A stretch of 44,928 nt of DNA from positions 1-44,928 of the forward strand of contig CANRLN010000011.1 of assembly GCA_947631445.1 (NCBI GenBank), given 5' to 3'. A model generated the notes under the pieces. The model ran no database searches. It was given only the letters and a program-made list of their open reading frames with translations, and was not told where the DNA came from. Source of the DNA: an uncultured Clostridia bacterium. GTDB taxonomy: Bacteria; Bacillota; Clostridia; Oscillospirales; Ruminococcaceae. Of the stretch, positions 1 through 8,280 are shown in pieces. The position numbers and the translations under genes were made by a program. The number at the start of each line of letters is the position of its first letter. Positions within the stretch are counted from its first letter, which is position 1.

Positions 1-75
1 GGTGGGAGTAACAGGGCTCGAACCTGTGACCCTCTGCTTGTAAGGCAGATGCTCTCCCAGCTGAGCTATACTCCC
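1..75 (-). tRNA. tRNA-Val (anticodon TAC)
   Basis: On the minus strand the acceptor stem GGGAGTA pairs with TACTCCC, and there is a D-arm (GCTC...GAGC), a TCTGC/GCAGA anticodon stem with loop CTTACAA, and a T-arm with TTCGAGC. The loop puts TAC at the anticodon, which reads GUA/GUG valine codons. The discriminator A and the first two bases of CCA lie at positions 3-1; the last A would be just outside the window, so CCA is probably encoded. A consensus promoter sits 55 bp upstream. Confidence 0.95.
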
Positions 76-129
76 ATCTCGTTGCAGATTTCTCAACTCT
101 TTTGTGTTTCGTTCCCTGCAACGTATATT

Positions 130-158
130 ATTATATCACATAAAATATCATTTGTCAA
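130..158 (-). promoter_or_regulatory. promoter of tRNA-Val
   Basis: On the minus strand TTGACA (158-153) and TATAAT (135-130) are separated by exactly 17 bp, with an extended TG one base before the -10 box. It points at the tRNA. The rest of the 76-239 gap shows no gene and no clear terminator for hslO. Confidence 0.8.
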
Positions 159-239
159 TAGTTTTTAAGCAAAAATATTGCACAAACTTTATTTTAAAGC
201 TATTATGTGTAAATTTTCTATATAAAAAATTGCAAAAAA

Positions 240-1121
240 TTATTTTTGAGCTTCTTTGATAAGTTTTTCAACATCATTTTTAGTGAATTTGTATAGCTTA
301 TCGCAGAAATTACATTCTACCGTTATTCCGTCCTGCTCCTCTTTAAGGGCAAGAAGTTCCTTTTTGCCGAGCGAAATCAAACCACGTTCAAAACGTTCTC
401 TTGAACAGTCGCATTTATAGGCAACCTCAAAATCATCAAGTACATTCGGTTCAAGTCCTTCAAGAGCCATCATTGCAATATCTTCAGCCGTTTTGCCCTG
501 CTCCAGCAAGGTCGTAACCGACTGCATTTTCTTAATATTGTTCTCAATTTGGGTTATACACTCATCAGTTGCAAATGGAAGTATTTGTATTAAATATCCT
601 CCCGCCTGCTTAACGCTTAAATCTGGAGCAACCAGCACACCAAGTCCACAAGCAGAAGGAACCTGCTCACTTTCTGCAAGATAAGCGGTTATATCCTCGG
701 CAATTTCACCACTTACAATAGGCACCTGCCCCGTGTATGGTTCTTTAAGTCCCATATCTTTTATAACGGTAATAGTGCCGTCCCTGCCGACTGCTCCTGC
801 AACGTCCAATTTTCCTTTAGCGTTAAGCGGAATTTCAACAATTGGATTCTGCACACAAATTCTAACATTTCCATAACTGTCCGACACACAGATAAGACTG
901 CCCACAGGTCCGCCTCCCGCAAGTTTAACAGTAATAGTATCCTCTTTGTTTTTAAGACCAAATCCCATAAGCGAAGTGCCCATAGCAAGCCTACCTGCTG
1001 CCGCAGTAACCACCGCTGACGATTTATTAATTCTTTCAATTTCGCTTACAATATCCAGTCCGTCAATTGCCGAGCATACAACCGCAGCATCCTTTGAAAT
1101 AGTTCTAACAATTCTTCCCAT
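240..1121 (-). CDS. hslO: Hsp33 redox-regulated chaperonin
   Basis: A 293-residue cytosolic holdase chaperone switched on by oxidation. The N-terminal two thirds match the Hsp33 fold (GRIVRTISKDAAVV start, PNPIVEIPL-like core). The C-terminal zinc switch is present as CDC followed by CNFC, the four cysteines that bind zinc when reduced and form disulfides under oxidative stress. The frame is open upstream to 1181, but the ATG at 1121 has the GGAAG ribosome site and gives the usual family length. It starts 3 bp after the stop of the methyltransferase gene, so it is the last gene of a three-gene minus-strand operon. An oxidative-stress chaperone is expected in an anaerobe that meets occasional oxygen. 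Confidence 0.93.
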   Translation of the reverse strand: MGRIVRTISKDAAVVCSAIDGLDIVSEIERINKSSAVVTAAAGRLAMGTSLMGFGLKNKEDTITVKLAGGGPVGSLICVSDSYGNVRICVQNPIVEIPLNAKGKLDVAGAVGRDGTITVIKDMGLKEPYTGQVPIVSGEIAEDITAYLAESEQVPSACGLGVLVAPDLSVKQAGGYLIQILPFATDECITQIENNIKKMQSVTTLLEQGKTAEDIAMMALEGLEPNVLDDFEVAYKCDCSRERFERGLISLGKKELLALKEEQDGITVECNFCDKLYKFTKNDVEKLIKEAQK

Positions 1122-1123
1122 AA

Positions 1124-1879
1124 TTAATCTTCCTTTCTTGTTGCCCTTGCTACATAAACTACCCTTTGTGTGGTTTCGCAAGGTGGATTTTCCGTATAAT
1201 CATCATATTTTGCAAGCAGTTCAAAACTACTTTGTTCAAGTGCCTTTTCAATCTGCTCACAGGTATAAACCGTTTCAATAAAATCTTCGCTTATCCTTTC
1301 ATATAAATTATTATTATCTGGCAAAAAAATATCCAAAAATATTTTAACTTGATTGTTATCTAAAAGTTCATTTTGCCATGCACAAAATCCCTCATCATAA
1401 TCAAAATTAAAAGCATTGTTTCCAAGAACGTTTTTGTGCTTATATATAGTATTTACATCAAATATAAAAAGTCCATTTTCACAGAGCGAATTATAAACGC
1501 TTTTAAAAGTTCTCTCCACCCCCTCAAAATTCTCAAGGTGATTAAGACTATCCAAAGCACACACAACACAATCTTTTTTAACACCAACCTGAATATCCTG
1601 CATATCCTGACAGATAAACATACATTCGCTTTTTAACTCATATTTTTTGTTGGTTGCAACCATAAGCATTTCGGAGGAAATATCCGAGCAAACAACATTA
1701 AACCCCTGCTTTTCCAGTTCAAACCCAAGTGAACCAGTACCGCAAGCGGTTTCCAAAATATTATTAATATTCTTTCCGTACTTTCTGCATTTGTCTGCAA
1801 TAAATTCCGCCATGTTTTTATAATCTACATTCTTTGTAAAAATATCATAGGCAAATGCAAAATTATTATATCCGCTCAA
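1124..1879 (-). CDS. class I SAM-dependent methyltransferase
   Basis: A 251-residue protein with the seven-strand methyltransferase fold. Motif I is ILETACGTGSLGFELEKQG (about residues 40-58), an acidic residue ends the next strand (VVCSDIS), and VVCALDSLNHLE is the motif IV region. The N-terminus (NNFAFAYDIFTKNVDY) is typical of the YqeM/UbiE-like small-molecule methyltransferases of Firmicutes. The substrate cannot be told from sequence. It overlaps the upstream yerC-like gene by 4 bp (ATGA), so translation is probably coupled. Confidence 0.85.
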   Translation of the reverse strand: MSGYNNFAFAYDIFTKNVDYKNMAEFIADKCRKYGKNINNILETACGTGSLGFELEKQGFNVVCSDISSEMLMVATNKKYELKSECMFICQDMQDIQVGVKKDCVVCALDSLNHLENFEGVERTFKSVYNSLCENGLFIFDVNTIYKHKNVLGNNAFNFDYDEGFCAWQNELLDNNQVKIFLDIFLPDNNNLYERISEDFIETVYTCEQIEKALEQSSFELLAKYDDYTENPPCETTQRVVYVARATRKED

Positions 1880-2172
1880 TCTTTTTCCTCCAGTCTTTTC
1901 AGCACAATTTCATAACCGCCCTCACCGTCTGTCATAGCACGGTTGACCCTTACAATAGTGGTGGTAGAAACTCCTGTTTCGCCTGCTATTTTGCTATACA
2001 CTTCCCCTTGTTTAAGTTTGGAAGCAACCTCCAGCCTTTGTGCCATAGAACGCAGTTCAAGCGGAGTGCATAAATCATTAAGAAAAGCCCTGCACTCATC
2101 AGACGACTGCATGGACAAAAAAGCATTGCAAAGATTATTTATATCAATTTTTGAATGATGATGTTCACCCAT
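1876..2172 (-). CDS. TrpR-like protein, YerC/YecD family
   Basis: A small (98-residue) helix-turn-helix protein of the TrpR superfamily. The segment LCTPLELRSMAQRLEVASKL followed by IAGETGVSTTTIVRVNRAM matches the YerC/YecD group, whose HTH is in the second half. No target is known from the sequence. The ATG at 2172 is preferred over the in-frame TTG at 2181 because AAAGGAG lies 11 bp from the ATG but only 2 bp from the TTG. It leads the operon with the methyltransferase and hslO. A TTTACT-N17-TAAAAT pair lies just upstream, but other alignments are possible, so no promoter is called. Confidence 0.85.
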   Translation of the reverse strand: MGEHHHSKIDINNLCNAFLSMQSSDECRAFLNDLCTPLELRSMAQRLEVASKLKQGEVYSKIAGETGVSTTTIVRVNRAMTDGEGGYEIVLKRLEEKD

Positions 2173-2238
2173 AAAATTCAAAGCTCCTTTTATCGTATTT
2201 TCATATTATCATTTTAACATATTAATACGCAAAAGTAA

Positions 2239-2286
2239 AGCGACAATTTGAATTTTGTAGATTTAAACAAAATTCAAGCTGTCGCC
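2239..2286 (-). terminator. rho-independent terminator after engB
   Basis: A long imperfect inverted repeat: outer arms GCGACA and TGTCGC, inner arms TTTGAATTTTGT and ACAAAATTCAA. Read on the minus strand the stem is followed by a T-rich run (TTTACTTTT). It lies 22 bp beyond the engB stop and just upstream of the yerC operon. Confidence 0.65.
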
Positions 2287-2307
2287 TTATTATATATTAA
2301 TAATTTT

Positions 2308-2961
2308 TTACGTCTGCTCGGTCGATTGTGTTTCTGATTCTTTTGGTTCTTCCGCCTGCTCAATATCCTCAATATTTTCACTTGCAATATCGTCAATAAT
2401 TTCTCTTATCTGTTCTACTCCCTCTCCCGTCACCGCCGAAAATTCAATAACGGTTATCTGGTCAAAATAGGGTATTTCGGTTTTTAAAGCCTCTCGCCTT
2501 GCGTTTTTCTCACCAGTTTTAAGCTTGTCCGCTTTGGTAAGGACTATAACAAACGGTATTTCGTTTTCAATAAGAAAATTAATCATGTGCAGGTCGTCTT
2601 TGGTTGGCGGGTGACGCATATCAACAAGCTGAAAAATCAGCATAAGATTTCTGCTTTCATCTCCAAGGTAGCCCTCAATAAGGCTTGCCCACCTAACCTT
2701 TTCATTTTTTGCAACCTTTGCATAGCCATACCCCGGTAGGTCAACAATATAAATATTCTCAAGGTCATAAAAATTTATAGTTATAGTTTTCCCCGGCATG
2801 GAAGAAACCCTTGCAAGGTTTTTGCGATTCATTATTTTGTTTATAAGTGAACTTTTTCCCACATTAGAACGTCCCGAAAATGCAATTTCTATTCTGTCGG
2901 ATTTGGGAATTTGCTCTAAAAGACCATAGGACGCATGAAATTTTGCCAAGTTGTAATTCAT
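2308..2961 (-). CDS. engB: ribosome-biogenesis GTPase EngB/YsxC
   Basis: A 217-residue TrmE-Era-EngA-EngB family GTPase needed for 50S subunit assembly. The G1 P-loop is GRSNVGKSSLI (about residues 30-40), G3 is DLPGYGYA, and G4 is LTKADKL. The last 30 or so residues are an acidic Glu-rich tail (about 188-217) that most EngB proteins lack or have shorter. It lies downstream of lon, the order lon-engB being common in Firmicutes, with one copy of the palindromic repeat in the 125-bp spacer. Confidence 0.95.
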   Translation of the reverse strand: MNYNLAKFHASYGLLEQIPKSDRIEIAFSGRSNVGKSSLINKIMNRKNLARVSSMPGKTITINFYDLENIYIVDLPGYGYAKVAKNEKVRWASLIEGYLGDESRNLMLIFQLVDMRHPPTKDDLHMINFLIENEIPFVIVLTKADKLKTGEKNARREALKTEIPYFDQITVIEFSAVTGEGVEQIREIIDDIASENIEDIEQAEEPKESETQSTEQT

Positions 2962-3003
2962 AAAATCTCCTTTATTGTCATAATTTATTTATTACTTATA
3001 ATG

Positions 3004-3059
3004 TTTCCCCGCCAATGGCGGGGAAATATTTGAATTTTTTTAACAGCACAAATTGACCA
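3004..3059. repeat. dispersed intergenic palindrome, copy A, with 3' tail
   Basis: Perfect 10-bp arms TTTCCCCGCC (3004-3013) and GGCGGGGAAA (3017-3026) around a 3-base loop AAT. A 24-base tail at 3036-3059 (ending CACAAATTGACCA) recurs with one mismatch near copy D at 19414-19437. It lies between lon and engB. See also 5894, 10644, 19353 and 30320. Confidence 0.8.
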
Positions 3060-3086
3060 ATTCTAAAAAATAATAAAATTAATTTT

Positions 3087-5492
3087 TTAATCTTTAACGG
3101 GACAGAGAGCAACCTCCAGCACATCTTCAATTCGCTTTGCAAACACAAATTCTACTGAATTTTTAACAACCTCATCAATTTCTTCAAGGTCGCCTTTGTT
3201 GCCATATGGAATAACAACCGTTTTCATTCCCTCTTTATAGGCTGCCATTGTTTTTTCACGAAGTCCGCCGATAGGGAGAACCTTTCCACGCAAGGTAATT
3301 TCGCCAGTCATTGCCACATCATGACGAACCGCACGTCCTATAAGTGTAGAAACAATAGCGGTTGTCATGGTAACACCTGCTGACGGGCCGTCCTTAGGCA
3401 CAGCCCCCTCCGGAGCGTGAATATGCAAATCAAGTTTTTTATAAAATTCTTTGTCAATGTTATATTTTTCGCACATACTTCTGCAAAGCGAAACGGCAAT
3501 CTTTGCACTTTCCTTCATAACATCGCCGAGCGAGCCGGTAAGCTCAATCTTTCCGCTTCCCTCCATTGTAATAACCTCAAGAGGCATAATAACACCGCCG
3601 ACCGAAGTCCAAGCAAGACCGTTTACCTGCCCAACCTCATCTGTTTTATCAAGATTTTCGGGAAGATATTTCTTTGTTCCCAAATACTTTTCAATGTTCT
3701 TATCGGTAAACGAAACCTTTGTGTTTTCAGGTTCATCACTTTCAACAATTTCCCTTGCAGCCTTTCGGCAGAGTGAAGCAATGGTTCTTTCAAGGGTACG
3801 TACTCCTGCTTCTCTTGTATAATAATCAATAAGGGTGTAAATTCCGTCCTTGCTTATTCTCATCATCTTTTTGTTAAGTCCATTGTTCTCCATCTGTTTT
3901 GGAATAAGATGGTTCTTTGCAATATGGAATTTTTCCTCACGAGTATAAGAATTAAGTTCGATAATCTCCATACGGTCACGGAGTGGAGGAGAAATAGGTT
4001 CAAGGTTGTTAGCGGTTGTAATAAACATAACATCGCTTAAATCAAAAGGAACTTCAATGTAATGGTCACGAAACTCTTTATTCTGCTCACTGTCCAAAAC
4101 CTCAAGCAAAGCTGCCGATGGGTCACCCTTAAAATCACCGGAAATCTTGTCTATTTCGTCCAGCAGGATAACAGGATTTTTACTTTGTGCCTGCTTTACA
4201 GCATTTATAATTCTTCCGGGCATAGAGGCAACATAGGTTTTTCTGTGACCTCTTATTTCGCTTTCGTCACGGATACCGCCCAACGAAACACGAACATACT
4301 TTCTATTTAAAGCTCTTGCGATAGATTTTGCCACCGAAGTTTTACCAACCCCCGGAGGACCGTAAAGGCAGATAATCTGACCTTTAACATCTTTATTAAG
4401 CTTTCTAACCGCAAAGTTTTCGATTATTCTTTCCTTAACCTTTTCCATTCCATAGTGGTCTTTGTCAAGAATATTCCTTGCCGATTTAATGTTAAGATTA
4501 TCTTTGGTTTTTTTGTTCCAAGGGAGGCTAAGGGTTGTGTCAAGATAGGTTCTTATTGTAGCACCTTCCTGCGAACCGAACGGCATCTGCTCCAGATGCT
4601 TACATTCCTCTAAAAGCTTTTTTTCGGATTCTTTGGGCAAACCAAGCTTTTTTATTTTTGCTATGTAGCCCTCATCTTCTTCCGATTCGTCATCAAACAA
4701 ATCCTCTGGAAATTCCGAATCGCTGTCGGAGCTTTGCCCATGAAGCATACCAATCTCGTGCTTTATCGCCTCAAGATGCTGTTGGAGTATAACCTCTTTT
4801 TGGCGGTTATCAAGTTCGGTTCTAACCTTTTCGTGTATTTCTTTTGAAACTTCAGCAATTTTTGTTTCATTGTTAATCTCTCCAACAAGGAAAATCATCT
4901 TTTCACCAAGGGTTGGCAATTCAAGAATATGCTGTTTTGCGTCAATCGAAATTCTGAAATTAAAAAGAACCATTTCAAATATCTTTTTAGGGTCGTTTAT
5001 AAGCTTAAGCTTAACAATAAGTTCCTCATCAAAGCTTTCGTTAATCTCTGAATACTCCTGCAAAGCCTCGATAATCTCTCTTGAAATTGCCAAAAGTTCT
5101 TCATCGTCCAGTCTTTCATTTGCATAGGTTCGATTCTTTTTAACCCTGCATTCAATGTAGTTTCCTCCGCCGTTTAAATTCATAATAGTAGCCTTATCGG
5201 TACATTCAACCACAATGTGCATAATTCCCGATTTATCCTCAGCAACCTGAACAATGTCCGCCACAACGCCGGTGGAAAAAACTCCGCTCTGTTGTGGGTC
5301 GGCTTCAATACCGTTTATCTGAGAGGTTATAAAGACCTTCTGATTGGTGTCAATAGATGCTCTTATAGCATTTTTAGAAATATTTCTGCCAATATCAAAT
5401 TGAAATCTCATTCCCGGAAAACCAACAATTCCTCTTGTTGCAATGCAAGGAAGAATAATTTCGTTGGTTGACTTTTTAATATTTTCGCTCAT
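3087..5492 (-). CDS. lon: ATP-dependent protease Lon
   Basis: An 801-residue LonA protease that degrades misfolded and some regulatory proteins in the cytosol. In order: Lon N-terminal substrate domain (about 10-205), coiled-coil linker with an acidic insert (DSDSEFPEDLFDDESEED), AAA+ module with Walker A GPPGVGKTS and Walker B VILLDEIDK, and the C-terminal Ser-Lys protease domain with PKDGPSAGVTMT (catalytic Ser) and the catalytic Lys after LPIGGLREK. Length is normal. The start MSENIKK has a GGAGA site and a consensus promoter 45 bp away. I saw no tandem CtsR heptamers or CIRCE element upstream. Confidence 0.97.
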   Translation of the reverse strand: MSENIKKSTNEIILPCIATRGIVGFPGMRFQFDIGRNISKNAIRASIDTNQKVFITSQINGIEADPQQSGVFSTGVVADIVQVAEDKSGIMHIVVECTDKATIMNLNGGGNYIECRVKKNRTYANERLDDEELLAISREIIEALQEYSEINESFDEELIVKLKLINDPKKIFEMVLFNFRISIDAKQHILELPTLGEKMIFLVGEINNETKIAEVSKEIHEKVRTELDNRQKEVILQQHLEAIKHEIGMLHGQSSDSDSEFPEDLFDDESEEDEGYIAKIKKLGLPKESEKKLLEECKHLEQMPFGSQEGATIRTYLDTTLSLPWNKKTKDNLNIKSARNILDKDHYGMEKVKERIIENFAVRKLNKDVKGQIICLYGPPGVGKTSVAKSIARALNRKYVRVSLGGIRDESEIRGHRKTYVASMPGRIINAVKQAQSKNPVILLDEIDKISGDFKGDPSAALLEVLDSEQNKEFRDHYIEVPFDLSDVMFITTANNLEPISPPLRDRMEIIELNSYTREEKFHIAKNHLIPKQMENNGLNKKMMRISKDGIYTLIDYYTREAGVRTLERTIASLCRKAAREIVESDEPENTKVSFTDKNIEKYLGTKKYLPENLDKTDEVGQVNGLAWTSVGGVIMPLEVITMEGSGKIELTGSLGDVMKESAKIAVSLCRSMCEKYNIDKEFYKKLDLHIHAPEGAVPKDGPSAGVTMTTAIVSTLIGRAVRHDVAMTGEITLRGKVLPIGGLREKTMAAYKEGMKTVVIPYGNKGDLEEIDEVVKNSVEFVFAKRIEDVLEVALCPVKD

Positions 5493-5536
5493 ATAAATCT
5501 CCTTTATTATTTTAGTCTTTAATCTTCTATTATTTT

Positions 5537-5565
5537 ATTATAACAGATTTATCTTAAATTTGCAA
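5537..5565 (-). promoter_or_regulatory. promoter of lon
   Basis: Minus strand TTGCAA (5565-5560), 17-bp spacer, TATAAT (5542-5537), with an extended TG before the -10 box. The transcript would start about 38 bp before the lon ATG. Confidence 0.7.
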
Positions 5566-5975
5566 CCCCCAAAAAATGCAAGGTCGGCAAATTCTCTTTG
5601 AATTATGTATATTTTAACATAATTTTTCCCTAATGTCAATAGATATTTCAAAATTTTTAAAGATTTATTAATTACTATTTCTTGTTCTGATATTATATTT
5701 ATGGTCAAAAAGGCTTATATATGCAGATTTCCGGTTAAAAAAACAAAGAAAATCCCGCTTTTTAATGTTGTTTTTGCAATTTTTCAAAAAAATAAAAAAC
5801 TGCTCAAAATATCCTGTTAACAAAAAATTAACAAGTTTTCGTTTTTAATAATGTAGACAAAAATATTGTTTATAGTATTTTTTATTTAAAGTGTTTCCCT
5901 ATTGTAGGCGAAGAAATATATAAATACAAAGTAATATAAACAACGCTTTTATTCACTACGAATTATCAATTAAAA
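5566..5975. other. non-coding spacer between lon and recQ
   Basis: About 400 bp of very AT-rich DNA between divergent genes. No open frame with a ribosome site is evident. The only recognisable item is a decayed copy of the palindromic repeat at 5894-5916. Confidence 0.5.
5894..5916. repeat. dispersed palindrome, degenerate copy C
   Basis: This 23-bp stretch aligns without gaps to the other copies (TTTCCC...GTA GGCG...GAAA), but the left arm has TATT in place of CGCC and the right arm has GAAG in place of GGGG, so the hairpin no longer forms. Confidence 0.5.
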
Positions 5976-6004
5976 TTGACATTGTCTTTAAAATATGCTA
6001 TACT
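5976..6004 (+). promoter_or_regulatory. promoter of recQ
   Basis: TTGACA (5976-5981), 17-bp spacer, TATACT (5999-6004). The longest open frame appears to begin at this TTG, but the triplet is the -35 box, so it cannot be the translation start. Confidence 0.8.
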
Positions 6005-6050
6005 AATATACATAGCAATTATTATTTATTATAGTATAATGGAGAACAAT

Positions 6051-8255
6051 ATGAACAATCCTGATATTTCACAGCTTAAATTAATATTAAAAAATGTTTT
6101 CGGTCACGACAGCTTCCGCACCGGTCAGCAGGATATAATCTCGCACATTGCAGGAGGTGGCGATGCACTGGCTGTAATGCCCACCGGAGCAGGAAAGTCC
6201 ATGTGCTACCAAATTCCTGCACTTTATTTCAAAGGTATCACCCTTGTAATATCCCCCTTAATTTCGCTTATGTCCGACCAGGTAAATTCACTTATTCAAT
6301 CAGGCGTTGCAGCAGCCTATCTGAACTCCAGCCATATATTATTTTATATGTGCAGAGGAAAATATAAAATAATATATGTTGCTCCCGAACGGCTTAACAC
6401 AGGAAGTTTTCTGCGGGTTGCAAAAAACCTTGATATTTCAATTGTTGCCGTGGACGAAGCACACTGCATCAGCCAGTGGGGACAGGACTTTCGCCCTCAA
6501 TACAGATATATTGCCGATTTTATAGACGCACTCCCCAACCGTCCGGTTGTCTGTGCCTTTACCGCCACCGCAACCGAGCTTGTAAAAAAAGATATTATAA
6601 CCATGCTAAAATTGCAAAACCCCTATACTCTAACCACAGGCTTCGACCGCTCCAATTTATATTTTGATATAAGATACGAAAATGACAAACCAAACGCTTT
6701 AATCACCTTGCTTGAAAAATATAAAGGGCAAAGCGGTATAATCTACTGCTCCACCCGAAAAAATGTTGAATCGGTTTGCCGTGAAATTAATCAAAAAGGA
6801 TTTAGTGCCTTGCCCTATCACGCAGGATTTCCTGACGAAATACGCACAAAAAATCAAAATGATTTTATTTTCGACCGTATAAAAATAATCGTTGCAACCA
6901 ACGCTTTCGGAATGGGAATAGACAAATCCGATGTACGGTTTGTAATTCATTACAATATGCCAAAAAGCATTGAGGCCTACTATCAAGAGGCAGGACGAGC
7001 CGGACGTGACGGCGAAAAATCCGATTGTATTATGTTATGGGATACAGCAGATGTACGCACCAATGAATTTATAATAAAAAATTCAAACATAGAAAACAAC
7101 GACCCAAAAGAAGCCTCCCAAATTATAAACAGCAACCTTAAAAGGCTTGAGCAGGTTAAAAAACTTTGTAATTCCAAAAAATGCATCCGAAAAAATCTGC
7201 TTGAATACTTTGGCGAAAATCCCAAATTTAACAACTGTAAAAATTGTAGCGTCTGCAACATTGGTTTTATAAATAAGGATATAACTGTAGAGGCACAAAA
7301 AATTCTATCCTGCATTTACAGGGTTCAACAGCAGACGGGTATTTCTTACGGCAAATCTATTATAACAAGAATTTTGCATGGCTCAAAAGACAAACGAATA
7401 ATACAGCAAGGCTTTAACAATCTTTCCACCTATGGAATAATGAACAACTATCAGAGAAATGATATATCTGATATTATAAACGAGCTTATCTCACTAAAAT
7501 ATATATTAATTTCAAATGATGGCTTTCAAACCCTACAACTATCCAAAAAATCCCTCAATGTGCTTTTTAAGGGGGAAAAGGTTTCTATGTATGTTAGCTC
7601 TGCTAAAAATTCTAAAAACAACCTGCTTTCCCAAAAACAAACCTCCCACCCAATCGATGGAAAATTGTTTGAAAAACTCCGTGCAAAACGTTTGGAAATT
7701 GCAAATGCCAAGGGTGTGCCTTCCTATATTATATTTTCCGATGCCACCCTGCGTAGCCTTTGCGAAAAACTCCCTACAAACTCCCGTGAATTTCTTACGG
7801 TTTCAGGCGTTGGAACAAACAAACTAAAGCTTTATGGAAAGGAATTTATGTCGGTTATATCCGAGCATATACAAAACAAATCTGCCCAGCCTTTGCAAAC
7901 CGAGCAGATTTTCAAACATATCCTAAACAATAAAGATAAAATAAAGATAAGAACACAGAATATTTCACTTGAAGAATTTTCTAAAAATATTTCAATAGAT
8001 TTAAATATTGAAGATTATCAGCACGAAATACTAAACAGATTGCGAAAATGGCTATTACAGCAGGGCTATCTTGTTTTAGAAAATCAGCAAGGTTTTAATC
8101 TTCTTTGCCCAACCGCTTTTTCCAAAAAAATATTTATAGAGTATACCAAAAAGACAAGTGCCAGTGGCAAGGAATACTATATTATAGGCTATCCCGAAAA
8201 AGCTCAGCAAAAAATAATTGAAAACATTCAGGATATATTTCAGCAGGAAATATAA
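6051..8255 (+). CDS. recQ: ATP-dependent DNA helicase RecQ
   Basis: A 734-residue 3'-5' DNA helicase for recombination and repair. It has the Q-motif region (FRTGQQDII), Walker [16 protein letters not shown] box [16 protein letters not shown], motif III TATATE, motif [12 protein letters not shown], an RQC zinc site with four Cys ([10 protein letters not shown]...NCKNCSVC), and an HRDC domain ([20 protein letters not shown]). About 120 further C-terminal residues are a variable tail. The ATG at 6051 is chosen because GGAG (6041-6044) sits 6 bp upstream; the ATG at 6039 contains that site. The stretch between LNSS and [11 protein letters not shown] is about 6 residues shorter than in E. coli RecQ. 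The gene is convergent with the clpC-like gene. Confidence 0.95.
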   Translation: MNNPDISQLKLILKNVFGHDSFRTGQQDIISHIAGGGDALAVMPTGAGKSMCYQIPALYFKGITLVISPLISLMSDQVNSLIQSGVAAAYLNSSHILFYMCRGKYKIIYVAPERLNTGSFLRVAKNLDISIVAVDEAHCISQWGQDFRPQYRYIADFIDALPNRPVVCAFTATATELVKKDIITMLKLQNPYTLTTGFDRSNLYFDIRYENDKPNALITLLEKYKGQSGIIYCSTRKNVESVCREINQKGFSALPYHAGFPDEIRTKNQNDFIFDRIKIIVATNAFGMGIDKSDVRFVIHYNMPKSIEAYYQEAGRAGRDGEKSDCIMLWDTADVRTNEFIIKNSNIENNDPKEASQIINSNLKRLEQVKKLCNSKKCIRKNLLEYFGENPKFNNCKNCSVCNIGFINKDITVEAQKILSCIYRVQQQTGISYGKSIITRILHGSKDKRIIQQGFNNLSTYGIMNNYQRNDISDIINELISLKYILISNDGFQTLQLSKKSLNVLFKGEKVSMYVSSAKNSKNNLLSQKQTSHPIDGKLFEKLRAKRLEIANAKGVPSYIIFSDATLRSLCEKLPTNSREFLTVSGVGTNKLKLYGKEFMSVISEHIQNKSAQPLQTEQIFKHILNNKDKIKIRTQNISLEEFSKNISIDLNIEDYQHEILNRLRKWLLQQGYLVLENQQGFNLLCPTAFSKKIFIEYTKKTSASGKEYYIIGYPEKAQQKIIENIQDIFQQEI

Positions 8256-8280
8256 AACAAATTCTTAAAATAATGCCATT

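Noticed and set aside
5493-5760. CtsR or CIRCE heat-shock operator upstream of lon
   Set aside because: Only a single GGTCAAA-like half site is present at about 5702; no tandem heptamer and no CIRCE repeat.
5976-6050. RecQ start at 5976 (longest frame)
   Set aside because: The TTG there is the -35 box of the recQ promoter and the -10 lies inside the frame; GGAG precedes the ATG at 6051.
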